Assembly: GCF_030696665.1 (NCBI RefSeq)
Contig: NZ_JAUYRV010000002.1
Coordinates: 1-64,000 of the forward strand
Length of the DNA: 64,000 bases
Source of the DNA: Novosphingobium sp.
Lineage (GTDB): Bacteria > Pseudomonadota > Alphaproteobacteria > Sphingomonadales > Sphingomonadaceae
Direction of reading: 5' to 3'
Of this stretch, positions 16,408-23,132 are shown one piece after another. The position numbers and the translations under genes are program-made. The notes under the pieces are model-generated. The model was not told the origin of the DNA and did no database searches. It was given only the letters and a program-made list of their open reading frames with translations. Every line of letters begins with the position of its first letter. Position 1 is the stretch's first letter.

Positions 16408-17505
16408 CTAAACGTCATAAAGTTCGTCGATTTTCAGATCCTTGGCGGCAACGCAAAACCGTTCGAGCGACGGCAGTGTGGCTTCCTTGGGATTGATGTT
16501 GGACTGCCATGACACCAGCCCCCACACGATCCAGCGGCGATACTCAGTCCACGCGGTGTCGAAATCGATGGCGATGCCGTGCTGCGCCAGCACTGCCAGA
16601 TAATGCTTCAGCAAATCGCGCTCACCTGCGCGCCGGTCGGCAATCGTAATCGATCCCGCCGCAAAATAGCTGTAATCGCGCCACGGATGGCCCTTGCGTA
16701 CGATCTGCCAATCGAGGAACAGCCGCCCGCCATCGCCCAAGCCGTAGCTGTTGCCCAAATGCGCATCGCCGTGGACGAGGCATAGCGGCGCGGTATCGGC
16801 CAAGTCGTGTGCGCACAGTTGTAGCCAAGCCTCTCGCAGCTTTTGCGGATTTTCGGCATACCAAGCGGGGAAGATGGCCACCCGTTCGGGCAGGCGGTTC
16901 ACCTTGTCGTAGTGGTCGGCCATCATCGCCCAATAATCGTCGCCTGCATGATCGGGGGCCATCGCGCGCTGCAACCAGCCTGCCGCATCCAGCCGGGGAT
17001 CGCCCCATGTGCTGGCATGAAGCGTGGCCAGCGCCGCCACTCCGCGCATCGCCTGATCAATCGTGATCGGTTCGGCCGACGTGCCGAACTTGCCGTCCCA
17101 GCCCTCCATGTCCTCCAGCACCAGCAAGCCCTGCTTGCCGTCTGCATCGTCATCCCAGTCGGCATAAAAACAGTGCGGCGCTGGCAATTGCAGGCCTTCG
17201 CACAAGTCCTTATAGAACCGCGCCTCGTTGACATTGGCCTCGCCGCTTAGCGGGCTGCCAGACCAGTTGGACTTGAGGCACAGCCGCCCCGGCAGCACCG
17301 CCGGATCAGGTCCGGTCACCGCCACGCGCACTTTGGTGGTGTGGCCCTGAATGATCTCGACCACTTCCATCGCGGTAATCGCGATTCCCGGATAGCGATG
17401 GCGCAATACACCCTGCAGCCAGGCAGCATCCACCGCCGCAAGGTCTGTCGGCAGCCGCTGCTCCCGCGCGGGATAGCCGCGCGCTGTGGCCAAGCCCGCG
17501 CTCAC
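16408..17505 (-). CDS. Phosphotransferase family protein with canonical kinase loop
   Basis: The 365-residue APH/choline-kinase-fold protein has an intact Brenner motif, CLVHGDAHLGNSY (His-Gly-Asp and Asn), and metal-binding FLDWQIVRKGHPWRDYSYF, in contrast to the two variant paralogues at 8296 and 13590. It should be an active kinase on a hydroxyl substrate. By analogy with LvaA-type enzymes of catabolic clusters, a hydroxyacyl-CoA is a reasonable guess. The start overlaps the stop of the SDR upstream by 4 bp (ATGA). The next gene, a luciferase-like oxidoreductase, follows 15 bp downstream. Confidence 0.85.
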   Translation of the reverse strand: MSAGLATARGYPAREQRLPTDLAAVDAAWLQGVLRHRYPGIAITAMEVVEIIQGHTTKVRVAVTGPDPAVLPGRLCLKSNWSGSPLSGEANVNEARFYKDLCEGLQLPAPHCFYADWDDDADGKQGLLVLEDMEGWDGKFGTSAEPITIDQAMRGVAALATLHASTWGDPRLDAAGWLQRAMAPDHAGDDYWAMMADHYDKVNRLPERVAIFPAWYAENPQKLREAWLQLCAHDLADTAPLCLVHGDAHLGNSYGLGDGGRLFLDWQIVRKGHPWRDYSYFAAGSITIADRRAGERDLLKHYLAVLAQHGIAIDFDTAWTEYRRWIVWGLVSWQSNINPKEATLPSLERFCVAAKDLKIDELYDV

Positions 17506-18305
17506 CCCTGGTGTCCGGCGGCGTAATCCATCATATCCATCACATGGGCATGGTGCGCCGACATTCCGCCATCGATCACGATGACCTGCCCGTTGATATA
17601 GCGTGATTCAGCCGACCCGAGGAACGCCACCAGCGCGGCAATGTCAGCCGGCTCGCCCAGTTCACCCATCGGCATGTGCCGTGCGATGATGTCAAATTCC
17701 TTGCCCGCCACCTTGCGCGAATGGGGCGTGACAATCGGGCCGGGCGCAATTGCATTACAGCGGATTTTCTGCCCACCGTGCTGCGTTGCCATATAGCGCG
17801 TCATCGAAATGACCGCAGCCTTGGACGTGCCATAGGCAATCCGCGCGGAATCGCCCAGCATCCCCGAACCCGAAGCAAGGTTCACGATCGCCCCGCCGCC
17901 TGCCGCCGCGATGTGCGGGATCGCGTGACGGCAGCAATAGAGATACCCCGTTGCGTTGACGTGCAGCGTGCGCTCCCACACATCGTTGGGGATGGTCACG
18001 GCGTTGGTATCGCCCATCATCGTGGCCATATCGGTCAGCGCGGCATTGTTGACCAGCACATCAAGCCGCCCGAACGCGGCAATCGTGCCGTCGATCGCAG
18101 TCTTGACCGCGTTTTCGTCGCCGATATCCAGCGCAAAACCAGCCGCCCTGTCACCATAGGCAGAGGCCACGTCCTTGGCCGCATCGCCAAAGATGTCGGT
18201 CACGGCAACGCGCGCGCCTTCGTCGATCAGGCGCTCGACCACGGCCTTGCCGATGCCGCCTGCGCCGCCGGTCACGAAGGCGACCTTTCCGTCAAACCTG
18301 TTCAT
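17502..18305 (-). CDS. Short-chain dehydrogenase/reductase
   Basis: The 267-residue classical SDR has the cofactor motif TGGAGGIG (about residues 12-19), Asp-37 in VTDIF (NAD preference), NNAA, catalytic Ser in LASGSG and Tyr-Lys in AYGTSKAAV. It has the longer C-terminal tail (HHAHVMDMMDYA) shared by several SDRs here and the IRCNAIAPGPIVTP segment seen also at 61530. It overlaps the following phosphotransferase by 4 bp and lies 72 bp downstream of the luciferase-like gene. A role in alcohol/ketone interconversion within the F420-linked pathway is inferred. Confidence 0.9.
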   Translation of the reverse strand: MNRFDGKVAFVTGGAGGIGKAVVERLIDEGARVAVTDIFGDAAKDVASAYGDRAAGFALDIGDENAVKTAIDGTIAAFGRLDVLVNNAALTDMATMMGDTNAVTIPNDVWERTLHVNATGYLYCCRHAIPHIAAAGGGAIVNLASGSGMLGDSARIAYGTSKAAVISMTRYMATQHGGQKIRCNAIAPGPIVTPHSRKVAGKEFDIIARHMPMGELGEPADIAALVAFLGSAESRYINGQVIVIDGGMSAHHAHVMDMMDYAAGHQG

Positions 18306-18377
18306 GCGTGGTGATCCTCTTCCATGACGGACGCCCGGCGATTTTCTCCACCGTGGCCGTCCAGATTGTTGTGAAAA

Positions 18378-19298
18378 TCAGACCTTGGGCATGATCTCTT
18401 CGGCCACCCAGCGCAGCCGTTCGATATATTCCGACTTGTCGGTGATACCCGGCGGCAACGGCACGATGGTTTCGGTAATGCCGAGGTCTTTGAGCCAGCC
18501 AATCTGGTCGATGATCTTCTGCGGATCGCGCGTTCCCGGCGCGCGCGGATCATCCATCACTTCGTGATGCGCACCCACGTTCAGCATTTCGAGCGCAAAG
18601 AACACCTCGATGGGGCGACCATCGTATTCAGGCTGCGACTTGATCAGGTCGATGCAGGCAGGAAAGGTTTCGGGCGGCGTGCGGAACGGCGACCACCCAT
18701 CGCCGAACTTGGCCACGCGCTTCAGCACCGGTTCGGCATCGCCACCCAGCCAGATCGGAATGCGCGGCTGCTGGATCGGCTTGGGTTCGAAGCCTGCGTT
18801 CTTGAAATTGACGAACTCACCTTCGAACGTGGGACTATCGGACGTCCATAGCTCGATGATCGCGGCCAGATATTCGTCCGCCATGCGCCCGCGCTTGTGG
18901 AAATCCACGCCAAGCATGTCGAATTCGTCCTTGAGCCAGCCCACCCCGAACAGCGCTTCGGCCCGCCCCCCGGTCAACCAGTCGAGTGTTGACCAAGCCT
19001 TGGCCTGCACAATCGGGCTTTGCAGTGGCAGGATCGAAACCGAAGACGACAGCCGCAGGTTCTTGGTGCGCCCGCCAAGATAGCCCAGCGCCACGACCAC
19101 GTGGAAATAGTGATAGCCCGAAAGGTCATAATGCTCGGGCGGGATCACGAAGTGTTCGCCCAGCATGCACTTGTTGAAGCCCAGCGCATCGCCTTCGGCA
19201 ATCAGGTCGCCCACGTCGGCCCCCGAAAGCGCAAATTCCCACGGCTGCACCATCGCCTTGACGTGCATGGAATTGGGAACGCCCATGTTGAGCTTCAT
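18378..19298 (-). CDS. LLM-class (luciferase-like) F420-type oxidoreductase
   Basis: The 306-residue luciferase-like TIM-barrel protein resembles actinobacterial F420-dependent oxidoreductases. Visible features are the SGADVGDLIAEGDALGF helix, MLGEHFVIPPEHYD at the active site, RLSSSVSILPLQSP in the phosphate loop, GRAEALFGVGWLKDEF and the IPIWLGGDAEPVLKRVA strand. It lies 81 bp after cofC, the last F420-biosynthesis gene, so synthesis and use of the cofactor are genetically linked. It is only distantly similar to the second LLM protein at 15358, so the two probably catalyse different steps. Confidence 0.88.
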   Translation of the reverse strand: MKLNMGVPNSMHVKAMVQPWEFALSGADVGDLIAEGDALGFNKCMLGEHFVIPPEHYDLSGYHYFHVVVALGYLGGRTKNLRLSSSVSILPLQSPIVQAKAWSTLDWLTGGRAEALFGVGWLKDEFDMLGVDFHKRGRMADEYLAAIIELWTSDSPTFEGEFVNFKNAGFEPKPIQQPRIPIWLGGDAEPVLKRVAKFGDGWSPFRTPPETFPACIDLIKSQPEYDGRPIEVFFALEMLNVGAHHEVMDDPRAPGTRDPQKIIDQIGWLKDLGITETIVPLPPGITDKSEYIERLRWVAEEIMPKV

Positions 19299-19379
19299 CG
19301 TCTGTCCTCCGCCGGCTCGCGTTGCCCCTGATCGGAGCCTTGCTGTTTGCGAAAAGGATCATGCGCAGAGGCCCCGCGC

Positions 19380-19949
19380 TCACCACCTTCCGAAAGGAAG
19401 GGCACCTCGCGCGGCGGCAATATCGTCCGCCGTATCAATATCGATGGCCAACCCTTCGCGCCGCACCACGGTGGCATCTGGCAGACGGTGCAGATGCAGC
19501 GCCAGACTGTCCGGCCCGAACGCGAAGCCGACGCACGCCGCCGCCCGCATGGCCAGCGCATTGGTGCCTGTGCCATGCCGGTCAGTCGCAATCGCTGCGC
19601 CTGCAACTTGCGCCGCCGCGATCAGCGCAGTCACATCGTCGGCACCAAGCAGCGGAAGGTCGGCGTGGACAATCAACACCGGCGCGCCCGCCAGCACAGC
19701 GCAGACACGGTCCAGTTCGGCGTTCAGGCCCTCACCGTGGTCCGGCTCCCATACGGTGCCCGGAATGTCGCCCGGTGCAGGTGATAGCACGCGGATCGCG
19801 CCGATGGCCGGAACGCCCGCCAGCGTGGCGATCACATGATCCGCCATGCCTTCAGCCAGCGCCGCTTTTTCCGCACTGCCCAAGGCTCCCACCAGACGGG
19901 TCTTGCGCTCCGCTGCAGCCTTCAGCGGGACGATGGCGGTCCAGATCAC
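19380..19949 (-). CDS. cofC: 2-phospho-L-lactate (or phosphoenolpyruvate/3-phosphoglycerate) guanylyltransferase
   Basis: This 189-residue nucleotidyltransferase carries out the GTP-dependent activation of a three-carbon phosphate (2-phospho-L-lactate in archaea, phosphoenolpyruvate in actinobacteria as FbiD, 3-phosphoglycerate in some proteobacteria) for F420-0 assembly. Family hallmarks are the N-terminal IVPLKAAAERKTRL, the metal-site VIVHADLPLLGADDV-type strand (here LIVHADLPLL) and the DRHGTGTNAL loop. The start overlaps cofD by 4 bp. Which C3 substrate it uses cannot be read from the sequence, and this decides whether the organism makes classical F420, dehydro-F420 or 3PG-F420. Confidence 0.92.
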   Translation of the reverse strand: MIWTAIVPLKAAAERKTRLVGALGSAEKAALAEGMADHVIATLAGVPAIGAIRVLSPAPGDIPGTVWEPDHGEGLNAELDRVCAVLAGAPVLIVHADLPLLGADDVTALIAAAQVAGAAIATDRHGTGTNALAMRAAACVGFAFGPDSLALHLHRLPDATVVRREGLAIDIDTADDIAAARGALPFGRW

Positions 19950-20869
19950 CGGCCTGCAATGCTGGCGGCAAGGTCAAGCGCCACTTGTGCCACCCGCGCC
20001 TTGTCATCATCGTCGCACATCAGCGTGTCAGTCCGCGCAATGGTGATGCCAAGCGGCGCATCGTCGCCCTGATCGATCACCAGCCCGTTTATGAAATCGC
20101 CATAATGCGCGGCGATGGACGCATTGGCGAGGCGGATGCCCAGTTCATCCATCAGCTTGGCGGTCGGCCCCTTCACCGCTTTGCCCCCGATGATCGGCGA
20201 TACCGCCACGACTGGCGCTTTGGTGATCGCCAAAGCACTACGAATGCCGGGAACTGCCAGCAGCGGATCGATGCTCAGGAACGGGTTGGACGGCGCCACC
20301 AACACTGCATCGGCCCCAGCGATGGCTTCCAATATACCCGGAGCAGGCCGCGCAGCCTCTGCCCCATCGAACCGGATCCGGCTCACGCGCGGAACACAGC
20401 GCCGCGCCACGAAATAGTGCTGGAAATCCAACAAGCCCTCGTCCGTCTCAAGCTGCGTTGCCACACGCGTATTCGCCATCGGCAGGATCGTAGCGGCGAT
20501 GCCAAAACGGACCGCCAGATCGGCCGTAATCGCGTCCAACTGCTCCCCTGCCGCAAGCCGCGCGGTGCGCAACACATGCAGAGCCACGTCGCGGTCACCC
20601 AGCTGGAACCAGTCCGGTCCGCCAAGATCGCGCAACGTATCCAGGAAGCTCCAGCTTTCATCCTCGCGGCCCCAGCCCTGTTCGCGGTTGGCCTTGCCCG
20701 AGAGCGTATAAAGCAGTGTGTCGATATCGGGCGACACGTGCAGGCCCAGATGACGGAAATCGTCGCCGGTGTTGACGATGGCGGTCACGTTGGCTGCGGG
20801 CAAAATGCGCAGCAGCCCCAGCACCACCTTGGCCCCACCCACGCCGCCGGTCAGTACTGTCACTTTCAC
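19946..20869 (-). CDS. cofD: 2-phospho-L-lactate transferase (F420-0 synthase)
   Basis: The 307-residue CofD/FbiA-family enzyme joins the activated C3 unit to 7,8-didemethyl-8-hydroxy-5-deazariboflavin (Fo), giving F420-0 or its dehydro form. It has the diagnostic N-terminus VTVLTGGVGGAKVVLGLLR, the VNTGDDFRHLGLHVSPDID metal and diphosphate site, GDRDVALHV, and the C-terminal SPIIGGKAVKGPTAKLMDEL region. Length matches the family (about 300-330). It overlaps cofE upstream and cofC downstream by 4 bp each, so all three are translationally coupled. Confidence 0.95.
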   Translation of the reverse strand: MKVTVLTGGVGGAKVVLGLLRILPAANVTAIVNTGDDFRHLGLHVSPDIDTLLYTLSGKANREQGWGREDESWSFLDTLRDLGGPDWFQLGDRDVALHVLRTARLAAGEQLDAITADLAVRFGIAATILPMANTRVATQLETDEGLLDFQHYFVARRCVPRVSRIRFDGAEAARPAPGILEAIAGADAVLVAPSNPFLSIDPLLAVPGIRSALAITKAPVVAVSPIIGGKAVKGPTAKLMDELGIRLANASIAAHYGDFINGLVIDQGDDAPLGITIARTDTLMCDDDDKARVAQVALDLAASIAGR

Positions 20870-21609
20870 TGGAACAGATCCTCGGCCAGAGGTCGCGTCA
20901 GATCAGACGCAGGGCGCGCCGCACCTGCCACGGTATAGCCACGCACGATCACGGCGGGAATCCCCTCGCCACCCTCACCCATCACCAGCGCTGCCGCGCT
21001 TGCCAACAGGTCGGCCACGGCGATCTGCGTCACCTCCAGCCTGCGCCCATCGCGGTCAAGCAGGCCGCGCCGGTCATCGATGGCGGGAAGCCCTGCCGCA
21101 CCGATGCCGACGGCCACCACGCCCATGCGCCAGGGCCTGCCAAAGCTGTCGGAAATCACCACCGGGCATCCCAGCGCAGCCGAAATCCGCGCTGCCGATG
21201 CATCGGGATCGACAGGCAGCAACAGCGCGCGCTCGTCATTCCCCGCACCGATGTTTGATCGATCAATGCCCGCATTGGCCATCACCAGCCCCAGCTTGTG
21301 CCGCGTAATCAGCACGTTGGGCACCGCGCGCACCACATCGGTCGATTCTTGCAGGACCAGTTCAACCAGACGCGCATCCTTGCGCGTCACGTCGGCCAGT
21401 TTCAGCGCATCGGCCCCCGGCACCACATCTGCCAGAGCAACCGACCGCCCCTCGGCCTTGGACACGATCTTCTGCGTCACGATCAGAACATCGCGCAGGC
21501 CAAGCTGCGTGCCCGCGCTTTCCACCGCCCGGCTCAGCGTGGCGATCAGGTCTTCACCCGGACTCACCTCGCCTATGGCGGATAGCGGAATGATCTCGAT
21601 TGCAGACAC
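20866..21609 (-). CDS. cofE: Coenzyme F420-0:L-glutamate ligase, single-domain form
   Basis: The 247-residue CofE-family ligase adds L-glutamate residues to F420-0. Recognisable segments are IGEVSPGEDL near the N-terminus, VTQKIVSKAEGR, NAGIDRSNIG (metal and substrate loop) and VVISDSFGRPWRMG. I prefer the GTG at 21609, with AAGGA 11 nt upstream and a product starting SAIEIIPL like archaeal CofE (about 249 residues); a TTG at 21648 would overlap the fno stop. Actinobacterial FbiB carries a C-terminal nitroreductase-like domain that reduces dehydro-F420-0. That domain is missing here. Confidence 0.93.
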   Translation of the reverse strand: MSAIEIIPLSAIGEVSPGEDLIATLSRAVESAGTQLGLRDVLIVTQKIVSKAEGRSVALADVVPGADALKLADVTRKDARLVELVLQESTDVVRAVPNVLITRHKLGLVMANAGIDRSNIGAGNDERALLLPVDPDASAARISAALGCPVVISDSFGRPWRMGVVAVGIGAAGLPAIDDRRGLLDRDGRRLEVTQIAVADLLASAAALVMGEGGEGIPAVIVRGYTVAGAARPASDLTRPLAEDLFQ

Positions 21610-21644
21610 TTCGCACGCGTTCCTTAAGAGTCGGATTCCTCCAC

Positions 21645-22301
21645 TCAATCAGCAGGAGGGATCAGTTCTCCTGTGATGCGAATGCCTGCGCCGTCAACCT
21701 TGTAGGTCTTGTTCATGAAAATCAGGATCGAGGTCATCGCCTCGGCTGCGGCGGAATTGCACAGTGCCCCTGCATGCAATCCGCGCAGGCCCATCGCATC
21801 TGCCAGCGCGACCACTTCGGCGCGTGCGGCCTTGTCATCGCCAAACACCAGCACGTCGCAGCCCACATCGATGTCCTGCGCCAGCTTGTGCGCGGCCACA
21901 TTGTGAAAGCCCGAAACCATCGTCACGCCTTCGCCCAGCAGGCCCTGTGCGCGGACCGCTGCTGATCCTTCGGCTGGCAATTGCACGCGCATCACCTTGG
22001 GCGGCACCAGCGGCACTGTGGTATCGACCACGATCTTGCCCGCCACATGCGGTTTGATGTCGGCCAGCGTTGCTTCCTGTGCCGAAAACGGCACGGTCAC
22101 GATGATCAGATCGGCCTGCGCCGCCGCATCGGCATTGGCCATGCCGACAAGGCCGTGGCCCAGTTCAGCTGCCTTTTCCTGCGCCGCTTCAGCCTTGCGC
22201 GATCCGATCAGGACCGTCCGGCCCGCGCGCGCCAGACGCCAGGCAATCGCCGCGCCCAGATTGCCGGTGCCGCCGATAATGCCAATGACCTGCCCGCTCA
22301 T
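21645..22301 (-). CDS. fno: NADPH-dependent F420 reductase (F420H2:NADP oxidoreductase)
   Basis: The 218-residue protein of the Fno/NpdG family exchanges hydride between NADP(H) and F420. The N-terminal dinucleotide fold has GIIGGTGNLGAAIAWRLA (about residues 7-24) and the NADP-phosphate-binding IGSRKAE. VTVPFSAQ and SGFHNVAAHKL complete the family pattern. In this operon it would supply F420H2 for the luciferase-like enzymes. It overlaps the SDR upstream by 4 bp. Length is typical (210-230). Confidence 0.93.
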   Translation of the reverse strand: MSGQVIGIIGGTGNLGAAIAWRLARAGRTVLIGSRKAEAAQEKAAELGHGLVGMANADAAAQADLIIVTVPFSAQEATLADIKPHVAGKIVVDTTVPLVPPKVMRVQLPAEGSAAVRAQGLLGEGVTMVSGFHNVAAHKLAQDIDVGCDVLVFGDDKAARAEVVALADAMGLRGLHAGALCNSAAAEAMTSILIFMNKTYKVDGAGIRITGELIPPAD

Positions 22302-23128
22302 GCCGCACCTGCCGCAGCGTGCGCCATGAAGCGCTGCATATCGGCATAGACGCCCGAGTGCGCGGTAAACCCGCCATCGGCCACAATCGAAGCCCCGGTG
22401 ATATACCGCGACTGGTCAGACGCGAGGAACGCCGCCACTTCTGCAATGTCATCGGGCGAGCCGAGGAACGGCACAAGGTTGTGCTCCTTCATCAGCGCCT
22501 GCGCCTCGGGCGGCAGGTTCTCGTCGAGCGCCTCGGTCATCACCAGCCCCACCACGATCACGTTGGCGCGGATATTCTGCTTGCCATATTGCGTGGCGAC
22601 ATAGCGCGAGAGGCCGAGCAGCCCGGCCTTGGTCGTGCCATAGGCCGGATAATCAAGATCGCCTGCCAGCCCTTTGCCGGATCCGGTAAAGATGATCGAG
22701 CCTGCGCCTTGCTTGATCATGTGCGGGATCGCGTGCTTGGCCGCCAGCATCGATCCGGTCAGGTTGGTGGCGAATGCCTTGTTCCAGAATTCCACGGTCA
22801 TATCGGTGATCGCGGCATCTTCAAACATCGCGCCCGTCTGCGCCGCATTGCTGTGCAGAATGTCCAGCTTGCCGAAGGTTTCGACCGTGCGCGCGATGCC
22901 CGCTGCAATCGATGCTTCGTCGGTAACGTCCATGCCGATGGCGAGGCCTTGGCTGCCCAGCGCCTCGATTTCGGCGACAACGCCTGCCAGCTTCGATTCA
23001 GTGCGCCCGGTGATCGCCACCTTGGCGCCCCGCGCGGCAAACATCTTGGCCGTAGCCCGACCGATGCCGCTGCCGCCGCCCGTGATAATCGCAACCTTGC
23101 CCTCAAGCGGACGGCTCAGATCAACCAT
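22298..23128 (-). CDS. Short-chain dehydrogenase/reductase embedded in the F420 operon
   Basis: The 276-residue classical SDR has TGGGSGIGRATA (about residues 16-27), the TGRTESK segment at the end of strand two (suggests NADP(H)), SNAAQTG, catalytic Ser in FTGSGKG and Tyr-Lys in AYGTTKAGL. It is wedged between fbiC (4-bp gap) and fno (4-bp overlap), so it is made together with the cofactor-synthesis enzymes. No SDR is known to me as a step in F420 synthesis. It is more likely a pathway enzyme, but a cofactor-related reduction cannot be excluded. Confidence 0.88.
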   Translation of the reverse strand: MVDLSRPLEGKVAIITGGGSGIGRATAKMFAARGAKVAITGRTESKLAGVVAEIEALGSQGLAIGMDVTDEASIAAGIARTVETFGKLDILHSNAAQTGAMFEDAAITDMTVEFWNKAFATNLTGSMLAAKHAIPHMIKQGAGSIIFTGSGKGLAGDLDYPAYGTTKAGLLGLSRYVATQYGKQNIRANVIVVGLVMTEALDENLPPEAQALMKEHNLVPFLGSPDDIAEVAAFLASDQSRYITGASIVADGGFTAHSGVYADMQRFMAHAAAGAA

Positions 23129-23132
23129 TGTA

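Noticed and set aside
19385..19400. CCTTCC-GAAA-GGAAGG dyad, similar to the TAGGAA sites
   Set aside because: It lies in the last codons of cofC, where the protein sequence explains it; not counted as an operator.
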